Assembly (NCBI GenBank): GCA_028820655.1
Contig: JAPPIK010000022.1
Span: 45,668-82,610 of the forward strand
DNA: 36,943 nt
From: Candidatus Poribacteria bacterium
GTDB taxonomy: Bacteria; Poribacteria; WGA-4E; JAJDTR01
Direction of reading: 5' to 3'
Positions within the stretch are counted from its first letter, which is position 1; the number at the start of each line of letters is the position of its first letter. The notes under the pieces are model-generated. The model had not been told where the DNA came from, did no database searches, and worked only from the letters and a program-made list of their open reading frames with translations. Shown one piece after another: positions 24,008 to 32,356 of this stretch. The translations under genes and the position numbers were made by a program.

Positions 24008-25084
24008 TTAGAGAATTGGCAAAATTTCTAGTACGCGGTTGCCTTGAACAAAAGCAAATGTGTCGTGAGCACTGATTGTTGTTTCTGAGTTTACAGGAAT
24101 GATACACACTTTTTCCCCAACCTTAAATTGGTTGTCCGCCATGCTTAAATGCCCGAAAACTTCCTCCAAATGACAAAGGGTGGCGCTAGGATAGTGTTTC
24201 GTCGCGCCGAACGCTTTCTTAGCCCTATATCCGTCGAGGGGATAGGACAACGCCGGCAACTGATTGGTATGCTTGAGAGGTGTCGCGGTGAAATTTTGCA
24301 TACCGGCGTCCACGATTGCCAGATTCTTGCTTGGGGAGTCTATGACGGTCGTTAAGACTGCCAACGCACAGTCGGCGATCGTGCATTCGTTTCGGCACAC
24401 GTGAGAATAATCGTATAGCGCATACGCTCCAACGCACAGTTCGGTTATCTGTGGGACTTGATCAATTTGGAAAGAGTGGTCGATGTCTGTGCAACTAAGG
24501 ACCGGTATCGAAATCTCCGCGGCTTTAAATCGGCTGATAATCTCGTTAACATATCTGGAAGCCGCAGGCGAGGCGAGGTTAATCACGACACCGGCGAACT
24601 TAAGGTTCGGGACAGCTAAAATTCGCCGGGCAATCTCCAGAGTTTCGCGCGGTAACATCGCTCGATATCTATTTCCCTTATCATCAATGTCTATGAAAAT
24701 TGATGTTTGCAAACGTTTCCGCTCGGTAAGCCCTGCGATTTCATTCACGGCAGAGGATGAATCTGCCGCGAATTGTATCTTGAATCGCTCTGCTGCATTT
24801 AGCAAAGCTTTCAACTCTCCGTCGTTGAGAGCACTGCGCGGGACCAGGATGTCAACAAAACCCGCATCGGCAAACGTCTGAACTTGGCTCAGCGTCCGGC
24901 AAGCGATTCCACAAGCCCCTGCCGCGAGTTGCTTATAGGCAATCATCGGTATTTTGTGGCAACCGACATCAACCCGCAGATTAACCTGCCGTGCGCGGCA
25001 GTGACCCGCCATGCGTTCTATATTGGCGTTTAAGACAGGCTGTTCAACAAGCAACGCGGGGGTTTCAAGTTCGTCAATTTGCAT
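24008..25084 (-). CDS. DSD1/D-threonine aldolase-like protein lacking catalytic residues
   Basis: 358 residues with the fold-type III (alanine racemase-like) barrel plan of D-serine dehydratase/D-threonine aldolase enzymes: IDELETPALLVEQPVLNANIERM at the start, a C-terminal beta domain ending in AHDTFAFVQGN. Compared with the intact paralogue at 29487-30596, the segment holding the PLP lysine (LRPHAKTHKTP, Lys52) reads LRVDVGCHKIP, so the lysine is Gly41. The metal-binding PTHCCTT reads PVNSETT, so His and Cys are Asn332 and Glu334. Both cofactor sites therefore look lost, although the frame is intact and the rest of the barrel is preserved. It is likely a non-catalytic or repurposed member; it is not a simple pseudogene. 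It is transcribed alone. Confidence 0.8.
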   Translation of the reverse strand: MQIDELETPALLVEQPVLNANIERMAGHCRARQVNLRVDVGCHKIPMIAYKQLAAGACGIACRTLSQVQTFADAGFVDILVPRSALNDGELKALLNAAERFKIQFAADSSSAVNEIAGLTERKRLQTSIFIDIDDKGNRYRAMLPRETLEIARRILAVPNLKFAGVVINLASPAASRYVNEIISRFKAAEISIPVLSCTDIDHSFQIDQVPQITELCVGAYALYDYSHVCRNECTIADCALAVLTTVIDSPSKNLAIVDAGMQNFTATPLKHTNQLPALSYPLDGYRAKKAFGATKHYPSATLCHLEEVFGHLSMADNQFKVGEKVCIIPVNSETTISAHDTFAFVQGNRVLEILPIL

Positions 25085-25209
25085 TATTATTTCTACACTT
25101 TTGATTTGGCTATTGGGTGGGCGCTAGCCTTCGCTGCGTGAAATTTCTATTGCAGGTTTAGGTGTGTTGTGATAAAATGACACCAAATATAGATGTTGGA
25201 GGCACCTCT

Positions 25210-25662
25210 TTGAAAGTGACGACACATCGACAATCCGGTGTGACATCCACACAGATACTCATTGTTCTCGTAGTAATCGGCATTATAGCGGCTGTCATTC
25301 TTGCGCCCAGATTGCTGGGCCAAGCCGGCAAGGCGCAGCAGGCGCAAGCCGTGGAAGAGATCGAAAAAATCGGTATTGCGCTTGATCGCTACGCTAAAGA
25401 TAACGGGGATTATCCATCAACGGAGCAGGGGTTGGCCGCGCTCTGGGAGAAACCTGAAGAACCGCCTCTTCCCATTGATTGGAAAGGACCTTACTTGGAA
25501 ATCCCAATCACAAAAGATCCGTGGGGAAACAACTACATCTACATTCGACCGGGAATTCATGACAGATTCGGATATGATCTGATTTCGTTTGGCAGCGACG
25601 GTCGAGAAGGCGGGTCTGGTGATGCCGAAGAGATTGTGAGTTGGATTCGACCGGACGAATAG
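25210..25662 (+). CDS. GspG-like type II secretion pseudopilin (orphan)
   Basis: 150 residues from TTG 25210, chosen because GGAGG (25198-25202) lies seven bases before it; ATG 25177 lacks such a site. The start MKVTTHRQSG|VTSTQILIVLVVIGIIAAVILAP is a class III signal: short basic leader, cleavage after Gly10, then a long hydrophobic helix. Position +5, Glu in nearly all pilins, is Gln here. The C-terminal half matches the GspG globular domain: DRYAKDNGDYPSTEQGLAAL, then DPWGNNYIYIRPG and FGSDGREGG, the calcium loop. GspG is the major pseudopilin of type II secretion. No other gsp or pil gene is nearby, and the related phrase 'general secretion-like' is safer than a firm T2SS call. Confidence 0.87.
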   Translation: MKVTTHRQSGVTSTQILIVLVVIGIIAAVILAPRLLGQAGKAQQAQAVEEIEKIGIALDRYAKDNGDYPSTEQGLAALWEKPEEPPLPIDWKGPYLEIPITKDPWGNNYIYIRPGIHDRFGYDLISFGSDGREGGSGDAEEIVSWIRPDE

Positions 25663-25732
25663 GATTACGTGCGAGAGTCAAGATTCGTGCGCTTCGGTTG
25701 ACGTACCTTGCAGAAAACTCGCGGATGGAAAT

Positions 25733-26452
25733 TTAATGGGGGCGTACGGCGGCGAGTGCCGACCGTAGTTCCAAATCGCCCGTATATAACGCTCTACCGA
25801 TTATCGCTCCGCTTGCACCGAGAGATTTGAGGATCTTTAAATCCTCGACAGATGTGATTCCTCCCGAAGCAATAACATTGATGTCGACTGCTTCCACAAT
25901 TGCCCGCGTAGCCTCCATGTTGGGTCCCTTTAGCATCCCGTCACTCTTGATGTCCGTATAAATTATCGTGGACACGCCGAGATTCCGCATCTCTTTGGCG
26001 AACTCAATCGCCGGTTTGTGCGAGACATCAAGCCAACCCTCCGTTGCCACCAACTCATCTTTTGCGTCGATTCCCACAGCAATCTTCGCACCATATTCTC
26101 GACATGCGGTCTTCACCAAATCCGGATCCTTGAGGGCTGCCGTGCCTAAGATGGCTCGCGCCACACCCACCGCCAACACTTGGTCCAGTTGTTCCAACGT
26201 GCGGATTCCTCCACCCAATTGGACAGGCACCCGAATGGTCTCAACAATTTCTCGGACAATTTGCAGATTTGCCGAGGCGCCGTGAAAGGCGCCATCGAGA
26301 TCGACGAGGTGGAGATATTCCGCCCCTTCCGCCTCCCAGCGTTTCGCCATTTCTATCGGCTGATCCGAGAAAACCGTTTCCTCTTCCGCGCGCCCTTGAA
26401 CCAGGTTGACGCATTTTCCATTCCGTAAATCTATTGCGGGCAAAATGAGCAT
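25733..26452 (-). CDS. hisA: phosphoribosylformimino-AICAR phosphate isomerase HisA
   Basis: 239 residues from ATG 26452; an upstream in-frame start at 26518 would add 22 residues not found in the family. HisA opens the sugar of ProFAR to PRFAR in histidine synthesis. Features: MLILPAIDLRNGKCVNLVQG with catalytic Asp8, HLVDLDGAF, VQLGGGIRT, VGIDAKDE with Asp129, TDIKSDGMLKGPN and VIASGGITSVEDL with the C-terminal phosphate site. The length is normal. It stands apart from other histidine genes in this window. Confidence 0.96.
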   Translation of the reverse strand: MLILPAIDLRNGKCVNLVQGRAEEETVFSDQPIEMAKRWEAEGAEYLHLVDLDGAFHGASANLQIVREIVETIRVPVQLGGGIRTLEQLDQVLAVGVARAILGTAALKDPDLVKTACREYGAKIAVGIDAKDELVATEGWLDVSHKPAIEFAKEMRNLGVSTIIYTDIKSDGMLKGPNMEATRAIVEAVDINVIASGGITSVEDLKILKSLGASGAIIGRALYTGDLELRSALAAVRPH

Positions 26453-26584
26453 AAATGTAGATTTCGCTTTCTTCAATTCGGCTTGACATGGTACATGCCG
26501 ACCGCTAAAATATAGCAAACTTACCCACCCATTACAATAAATAATCCACGAAAATCCCTTGGCAATGAGGAGGATGGGAAATTA

Positions 26585-26944
26585 ATGCCCACGTACGACT
26601 ACCAGTGTCTTGATTGCGGAATAAAGTTCGAGTTATTTCAAAGTATGACCGAGGACCCAATTCAGGAGTGCCCCGACTGCCATGGCAAGGTTAAACGTTT
26701 GATCGGCGCGGGTGCAGGTCTAATTTTTAAGGGATCCGGTTTCTACATCACGGACTATCGGGGGGATGGTTATAAGGAAGCGGCGAAAAAGGACGAAGCG
26801 CCTTCTTCGGGAGACGGGAAAAAGAGTGACGAGAAGAAAAAGGGCGGAGACAAGAAACCTGGCGGAGACAAGAAATCGGATAGCGGGAAAAGTTCAAAAA
26901 GCCGTGAATCCAAAAGCGGTTCAACGGCGAGCAGCAATGTATAG
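26585..26944 (+). CDS. FmdB-type zinc ribbon protein
   Basis: 119 residues. The N-terminal ribbon MPTYDYQCLDCGIKFELFQSMTEDPIQECPDC binds zinc through Cys8, Cys11, Cys29 and Cys32 and is the hallmark of the FmdB/regulatory family. It is followed by LIFKGSGFYITDYR, another typical element. From residue ~60 the tail is a low-complexity stretch of Lys, Gly, Ser, Glu and Asp ending SGSTASSNV, flexible and probably binding nucleic acid or protein. Despite the name, a transcriptional role is not proven for most members. GAGGATGGGAAATTA lies upstream of the ATG. Confidence 0.93.
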   Translation: MPTYDYQCLDCGIKFELFQSMTEDPIQECPDCHGKVKRLIGAGAGLIFKGSGFYITDYRGDGYKEAAKKDEAPSSGDGKKSDEKKKGGDKKPGGDKKSDSGKSSKSRESKSGSTASSNV

Positions 26945-27073
26945 TTGGGATGAACAATGGGGAACAGATTCAAATCGTGAGCGTCTAGTTGCCGCAACCA
27001 AGAATATTGTGTGCCTGCGGTGTAAGAATCGGTATCACGAACATCGTCAAACAGAATTCAGGAGAGATTCATC

Positions 27074-27820
27074 ATGAGAACGGCGAATCCGGCACTTAAC
27101 GAAAATACATTCACGAGGCTGGAACGCACGTATGCGGATTCCGACGTAATGTCGATTCAGGGCACGGTCAACAAAATTGGAATGCTGCTCGTGCTGACGA
27201 TAGCCTCTGCTACTTGGACATGGACTCTAGCCGGAAGTGAATCTGAATTAGTGTTTCCCTTGTTAACCGTCGGTATAATCGGTGGTGTGATTTTCGGCCT
27301 AGCAACCGGGTTCAAACCAACTTGGGCACCCGTCACCGCACCGATTTACTGTTTGCTAAAGGGCCTCTTTCTCGGCGGCATCTCGGCAATCTTTGAAGCC
27401 TGGCGCCCGGGGATTGTCTTTCCGGCGGTGTGTTTAACCTTTGGCACGTTGGCTTGCATGCTTATTGCCTACAGAACCGGTCTCATCAAAGCGACGGAGA
27501 ATTTCAAACTGGGTGTGGCTGCCGCAACTGGCGGGATTTTTCTTGTATATCTGGTGACATTCCTTCTCGGTCTGTTCGGCATCGGTCAATTGGATTTCAT
27601 CCACGGTTCGGGGCTTCTTGGAATCGGTTTTAGCCTGTTCGTCGTAGTTATCGCGGCGCTGAATCTCGTGTTAGACTTTGATTTCATTGAAAATGGCGCG
27701 GCACGAGGCGCACCGAAGTTTATGGAGTGGTACGCCGCATTCGGATTGATGGTTACTTTGATTTGGCTGTATATTGAGATTTTGCGATTGTTGGCAAAAC
27801 TAGCGGCAAATCGGGATTAA
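27074..27820 (+). CDS. Bax inhibitor-1/YccA family membrane protein
   Basis: 248 residues with about seven membrane helices. The N-terminus MRTANPALNENTFTRLE is a signature of the Bax inhibitor-1-like subfamily common in Actinobacteria and relatives. It is followed by MSIQGTVNKIGMLLVLTIASATWTW, and the C-terminus carries the conserved LNLVLDFDFIENGAARGAPKFMEWYAAFGLMVTLIWLYIEILRLL, with acidic residues (Asp-Phe-Asp) that in homologues form a pH-sensitive calcium leak. The role in this organism is unknown. It follows the FmdB-type gene by 129 bp on the same strand. Confidence 0.9.
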   Translation: MRTANPALNENTFTRLERTYADSDVMSIQGTVNKIGMLLVLTIASATWTWTLAGSESELVFPLLTVGIIGGVIFGLATGFKPTWAPVTAPIYCLLKGLFLGGISAIFEAWRPGIVFPAVCLTFGTLACMLIAYRTGLIKATENFKLGVAAATGGIFLVYLVTFLLGLFGIGQLDFIHGSGLLGIGFSLFVVVIAALNLVLDFDFIENGAARGAPKFMEWYAAFGLMVTLIWLYIEILRLLAKLAANRD

Positions 27821-28048
27821 GGGTGATAACGATTCGCAATTGCACGCCGTGTTAGTTGGTGCCGGCTATGTGAAAACTAGCCTTTGGTTTCGATAAACTG
27901 ACAGAGCGCCAGGATGACATGAAGCGTCCATCGGCGGGCTGCCCTGGAACGCTTTAGATAGACATTAAAGCGACCCGGACGATGATGTTGACGCGCTCAA
28001 CAAGGGATTTTGTCTCGAATTGGCTGATTGGAGGATAAGAAATGAGGG

Positions 28049-28597
28049 ATGGTAGAATGGATTAAGTTTGTCGCGCCGCTGATTGCAATTGCCGGTCTGT
28101 GGTGGAAACTCACCACTTCAATGGCGACGAAAACTGAATTGAACGCCATGAGATCGGACGTGGCGGACATGAAGTCAGACCTCAAAGAAGATATTGCCTC
28201 GATAAAATCGGACACGGCGGACATAAAGGCAGATCTCAAAGAGGATATTGCCGAAGTAAAAGCGGATATGTCAGCCCTCAAGGCAGACCTCAAAGAGGAT
28301 ATTGTCGAGGTGAAAGCTGATATGTCAGCCCTTAAGGACGACCTCAAAGAGGATATTGCCGAGGTGAAAGCGGACATGTCAGCCCTCAAGGACGACCTCA
28401 AAGAGGATATTGCCGAGGTGAAAGCGGACATGTCAGCCCTCAAGCACGACCTCAAAGAGGATATTGCCAAGGTAAAAGCGGATATGTCGACACGCAACTC
28501 TGATTCCAAAACGGAAAACACGGAGCTAAGAGCGGACATAAGGGAAATCCGACAACTGCTATACAAGAATGTTGTTGAGGCTGAGAAGCATGAATAA
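28049..28597 (+). CDS. membrane-anchored coiled-coil protein with 18-residue repeats
   Basis: 182 residues. Residues 1-25 (VEWIKFVAPLIAIAGLWWKL) form one membrane helix. From residue ~44 an 18-residue unit, DLKEDIAEVKADMSALKA, repeats six times. Hydrophobic residues fall at spacings 4-3-4-3-4, a heptad plus hendecad pattern, so the helix should form a coiled coil with a regular stutter. The end (ELRADIREIRQLLYKN) is a further coil. The DNA repeats with a 54-bp period from 28178 to 28501, and units 4 and 5 are nearly identical. GGAGG lies 14 bases before ATG 28049, which is far. It is probably a structural or oligomerising membrane protein; no family I can name. Confidence 0.78.
   Translation: MVEWIKFVAPLIAIAGLWWKLTTSMATKTELNAMRSDVADMKSDLKEDIASIKSDTADIKADLKEDIAEVKADMSALKADLKEDIVEVKADMSALKDDLKEDIAEVKADMSALKDDLKEDIAEVKADMSALKHDLKEDIAKVKADMSTRNSDSKTENTELRADIREIRQLLYKNVVEAEKHE
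28178..28501 (+). repeat. six 54-bp tandem repeats inside the coiled-coil gene
   Basis: Units start at 28178, 28232, 28286, 28340, 28394 and 28448 with GA[C/T]CTCAAAGA. Units 4 and 5 differ at one position near their junction, indicating a recent duplication; units 1 and 6 are the most diverged. The period is a multiple of three, so copy number changes keep the frame. Confidence 0.9.
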
Positions 28598-28684
28598 TCG
28601 GTTTGCGTACTCAGTGTAGGCATCGTTAGAGGCGTGCACATTTTTGATGGGAACCAGAAACGAGAGTCGGAATTTCAGGGACAA

Positions 28685-29410
28685 TCAGAGGATTTCGTTC
28701 TGGCATCGGTTCAGAATTTCGTTCGCAACCGACAACGACTCGAGAGTTCCCGCATCGGTCCAGTCGCCCGATAGGATGTCATATTCCAGTTGGGAGCGCT
28801 TGATATATTCGTTGAGGACATCGGTGATTTCGAATTCTCCGCGCTCGGATGGTTTCTGCTGACGGATTAGCTCAAAAACCTTCTCATCGTACATGTAGTA
28901 GCCGATCACGGCATAGTTGCTTTTAGGATTCCCCGGCTTCTCTTCGACCGAGACAATCTTCTCCTCGTCTAGAGCGGCAATGCCGAATTCCGCCGGTTCG
29001 CTCACCTCCTTCAGCAAAGCTCGAGCCCCCCTTACCTGCCTTCGAAAACTGTCAACGTACGGCTTGATTGACTTGACAGCAATGTTATCCCCAAGGACTA
29101 CAACAATCCTCTCTCCTCCCGCAAAATCTTCGGCAAGTAGGAGTGCATGCGCTATTCCCTGCGCTTCCTCCTGAACCTTGTAAGTAAAATCCACACCGAA
29201 GCCTTTTCCGCTTCCAAGCAGATTGACAACGTCTCCCATGTGTTCCGTGCTTGTTACCACTAGAATCTCGGTGATATCAGCCGACACCAACTGCTTTATG
29301 GGATTAAAAATCATCGGCTCCCTTCCAACGGGAAGCAGATGCTTGTTCGTGACTTTTGTCAGCGGGTATAGACGCGTTCCCTTTCCGCCCGCTAGGATAA
29401 CACCCTTCAA
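28685..29410 (-). CDS. sugar-nucleotidyltransferase (RmlA-like)
   Basis: 241 residues from TTG 29410, the position where the family begins (KGVILAGGKGTRLYPLTKVTNKHLLPVG). GGAGGT lies about 13 bases upstream. The longer in-frame extension to 29674 would overlap the DSD1 gene and is not conserved. It carries the nucleotide-binding GGKGTRL, the metal site VLGDN, EVSEPAEFGIAALDEEKIVSVEEKP, SNYAVIGYYMYDEKVF and EITDVLNEYIKR, as in glucose-1-phosphate thymidylyl- or similar transferases that make NDP-sugars. Length is short, as in the single-domain subgroup without a C-terminal extension. No other sugar-pathway genes adjoin it. Confidence 0.88.
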   Translation of the reverse strand: MKGVILAGGKGTRLYPLTKVTNKHLLPVGREPMIFNPIKQLVSADITEILVVTSTEHMGDVVNLLGSGKGFGVDFTYKVQEEAQGIAHALLLAEDFAGGERIVVVLGDNIAVKSIKPYVDSFRRQVRGARALLKEVSEPAEFGIAALDEEKIVSVEEKPGNPKSNYAVIGYYMYDEKVFELIRQQKPSERGEFEITDVLNEYIKRSQLEYDILSGDWTDAGTLESLSVANEILNRCQNEIL

Positions 29411-29486
29411 GATAAACGAGTTTACCTCCGTATGAATTGGATTTCTTACTCGGAATTGAATTCGCGATCGGTTGTAGCCGGAGGAT

Positions 29487-30596
29487 TTATTGCGATTTTC
29501 CTCTTGCGGCGATTTCCCAAACCGATTCGACAATTCCGTTTCGGACGCCATAGTAACGGTCATGGAGATTGACCGTAGTGCAACAGTGAGTCGGCAAGAT
29601 TTCGAGCTTTTCGCCGGGCTTGAGGTCAACGCTTGGTTCGGCGTCCATTGTGCCATGTTCCTCTGACAAACCACGCATCTCTAGTCCATCGGCAAGCGGT
29701 TGAGGAATCCCAAACTCCTTTGCCAACACTTTCATTCCCGCATCGACGATAATCCGCGTAGGTTCCGGGCGGCTCACAACAGTGGTTAACAGAGTGAGTG
29801 AGCACTGAAACCGGTCGCCTACTCCTTCGACATTGTGGTATGTGCTATCCATGAAGACATAAGATCCCGCCTGAATTTCCGTTATTTCAGGGTACGATCC
29901 GGTAATGGCGAAGGTTCCGGTTCCGCCGCCGCTCATGATATTCACAGCAACACCGTATTCTTCAAGGAAATGCTTGGTGTCAATCAGCAACTCAACAGCT
30001 TTTCCGGTCTCGATTTTTCGTTCAATCAGGTCCGGTCTGGCTACCGTGTGCCCTTCATACCCCATCAATCCCTCAAACTTAAGCGCTTTCGATTTTAGAA
30101 TGTGCCGTGCGAGGGCCAATGTCGATTCTCCGGGCATGACTCCGCAGCGACCCATTCCGGTACTGACCTCAATCAAGACACGAAGCGTAACGCCCTTGGC
30201 TTCCGCAGCGGCGGAAAGTTGATCGACATTGTCGGCATCATCAACGGCAACCATAATTTCCGAGTTCTTCGCAAGATTAATCAATCGCGCAATTTTTTGA
30301 GTCCCCACGACCTGATTTGCAATCAACACATCACGAATGCCCGAGTGTACCATGGCTTCAGCCTCGCCAAGTTTGGCGCAGGTTATTCCGATTGCTCCGG
30401 CTTCAAGCTGCTTATGTGCAATGATTGGAGTCTTGTGAGTTTTTGCATGCGGGCGCAGTTCTGCGTTGACAGTCTTAAAAAATTTTGCCATGGTCTGGAT
30501 ATTGGCTTCAAACACATCCAAATCGATGAGCAAGGCGGGGGTGTCGATTTCTTCTTTGGAAATGCCTATGAAAACATCGGGATGAACCTCGGACAT
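29487..30596 (-). CDS. DSD1-family PLP-dependent enzyme (D-serine dehydratase/D-threonine aldolase type)
   Basis: 369 residues preceded by GGAGG at about seven bases. A fold-type III PLP enzyme with IDTPALLIDLDVFEANIQTM at the start. The PLP lysine is Lys52 in LRPHAKTHKTP. The C-terminal metal site reads PTHCCTTVNLHD with His337 and Cys339. Both are present, so this copy should be active on D-amino acids or 3-hydroxy-amino acids (D-threonine or D-serine type). Substrate not settled. It follows the FAH-family gene by 49 bp on the same strand and may share its transcript. The related gene at 24008-25084 has lost these residues. Confidence 0.93.
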   Translation of the reverse strand: MSEVHPDVFIGISKEEIDTPALLIDLDVFEANIQTMAKFFKTVNAELRPHAKTHKTPIIAHKQLEAGAIGITCAKLGEAEAMVHSGIRDVLIANQVVGTQKIARLINLAKNSEIMVAVDDADNVDQLSAAAEAKGVTLRVLIEVSTGMGRCGVMPGESTLALARHILKSKALKFEGLMGYEGHTVARPDLIERKIETGKAVELLIDTKHFLEEYGVAVNIMSGGGTGTFAITGSYPEITEIQAGSYVFMDSTYHNVEGVGDRFQCSLTLLTTVVSRPEPTRIIVDAGMKVLAKEFGIPQPLADGLEMRGLSEEHGTMDAEPSVDLKPGEKLEILPTHCCTTVNLHDRYYGVRNGIVESVWEIAARGKSQ

Positions 30597-30645
30597 TAGT
30601 TTGCCTCCTTGGGAAAAATGACGGTTGATACTATTCCTTCAAGCC

Positions 30646-31593
30646 CTAAAGCTGTTTGACCGGATTGGCAAGCGTGCCCAGTCCATCGATTTCAATCGTT
30701 ACAATATCTCGGGGGGCAAGCGGCAAGTCGTTCGGAACGATGATGCCGGTCCCGGTGGATACAACCGTTCCAATCGGAACAGGATTGTCTCGGCACAGAA
30801 ATTCGGTAAGCTCTTCGAACTTCCAGTTAATTTGGGAGGTGTTAACCTCGCCTTCATACAACGGTTTGTCGTTCCGCAGGACCGTGCATTTCACATCAAG
30901 ATTGTACGGATCGTCAATCTCGGATGCTGTGACAAACATCGGACCAAGAGCACAGCACCCTGAAAACACCTTCGATTGCGGCAAGTAAAGCGGATTCTCA
31001 CGTTCCAAATCCCAAGCGGAGACATCGTTACATATCGTGTATCCCGCTATCTCGCCATCGGCGCCGAGGACATAAGCCAATTCCGGTTCTGTTGCCGTCA
31101 ACTCGGAGTCGCTTCGGATACAAATAAAGTCGTTCGGACCGGTGCAACGAGGTACAGTTCCTTTGAAAAAGATTTCGGGGCGATTCGCGTTGTAGACACG
31201 GCTATAGATGTCCTGCTCGGTGTCTTCATCGCGCATATCTGCGCTCCGCTTATACGTTACACCGCAACCCCAGACTTCGGGCGTGTCAAGCGGCAGAAGA
31301 AGGTGAGGTTTATTCGGATCGGGCGGAATGTCAAGATTTTCAAATATCAATCTATCGCTTCTGGGTTCTCCCGACCTGCCCGGGCGTGAAGGTATCGGGA
31401 GCGGCGAATTCGCCACGCGCTCCTGAATATCTGCCAACAGAACGCCTAAACTAACTCCTTCACTGTAAGCTAGCTCCAAGATTTCGAGGACGCCTGGGGA
31501 TTCATCACTGGTGACATCAATAACCTCATCTTCGCGCGTAACGATTCCGACGCGCTTACCCATAGTGGGCAGATGAAATTGAATAAGTTTCAT
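30646..31593 (-). CDS. fumarylacetoacetate hydrolase (FAH) family protein
   Basis: 315 residues preceded by GGAGAG. FAH-fold enzymes hydrolyse, decarboxylate or dehydrate 2-keto acids with a Mg2+ or Ca2+ ion. Here the metal residues appear as ATE169PE171LAYVLG and a later acidic residue, CND190VSAWDLE. VWGCGVTYKRSADMRDED is similar to the family's AVGVTYxxS region in sugar-acid (2-keto-3-deoxy-acid) dehydratases. The length and N-terminal segment suit that subgroup. Residues ~70-81 (RPGRSGEPRSDR) are a small insertion in the linker before LDIPP. A second gene, DSD1, follows by 49 bp. Confidence 0.88.
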   Translation of the reverse strand: MKLIQFHLPTMGKRVGIVTREDEVIDVTSDESPGVLEILELAYSEGVSLGVLLADIQERVANSPLPIPSRPGRSGEPRSDRLIFENLDIPPDPNKPHLLLPLDTPEVWGCGVTYKRSADMRDEDTEQDIYSRVYNANRPEIFFKGTVPRCTGPNDFICIRSDSELTATEPELAYVLGADGEIAGYTICNDVSAWDLERENPLYLPQSKVFSGCCALGPMFVTASEIDDPYNLDVKCTVLRNDKPLYEGEVNTSQINWKFEELTEFLCRDNPVPIGTVVSTGTGIIVPNDLPLAPRDIVTIEIDGLGTLANPVKQL

Positions 31594-32356
31594 ATTCTCT
31601 CCTGTCTGTCTTTTTCTAGAACACCACGTACGGCTATAGGAGCGCGTGTTTGAACTTTGACCGCGTTTCGTAGGTACCGCGGATGCATAGATTTGTCACC
31701 CAGATCCCGTGATTGGCATTGACGGTGAAACCAATCTACCGTTGTATCCTGCAGCGCGGCCGCGGCAAAAACAATCTCCGGATCACTACGTACTGTTGTT
31801 CTTCCATGGGAAAGACGGCTTCATTCCATTTCAACCGAGTCGCGTGTCCAAAGCCTGCACAGGTCGGTATATGATATTTCTGGGTGTTTTAGGTGTCAAG
31901 CAAAATGTGGAGAGAAGGCAGCACTTCAACACGTTGATCGGGAATTTCGAGTGCGATACAAGTTGGGAGGTCTGAGGCAGATTGCAACCTTCTGAAACTC
32001 CATGGGTACACTCAATCGTTAAATGACAAGGGATCTGTTTCTTTCGTTCAACATTGTTGGATCTCAACTCTGAACCTCTGTTCAATCAGGGCGCTATCGC
32101 GAGATTCTTGAAACCCATAGAATACGTGGTTGTGTGAATTTAATACGAAGGCGAGTTCGGGATTGTATAGGGAAGAATGCGGAATGATGAATATCCTTAC
32201 TCTTTGCTCGTTACATATTGCAAATTCACACCTCGTTGATCCGGGATTACCTCGTTTCCGGGACGGTCAGCGACTAACTTGACCGCAGAGATTTAAACCG
32301 ATTGTTAGTGTCCCCAAATGCTTTCAATTTAACTACGAATCGTAGAGGAAGAAATA
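31594..32356. other. gene-free stretch of 760 bp
   Basis: It separates the divergent FAH-family and protease genes and must contain both leaders. Short open frames at 31709-31975 (plus) and 31831-32085 (minus) overlap each other, have no binding site and match nothing I know. No strong palindrome or tRNA was seen. Confidence 0.5.

Noticed and set aside
31831-32085. Minus-strand frame of 84 codons in the long spacer
   Set aside because: Overlaps another frame, has no binding site, no recognisable family.
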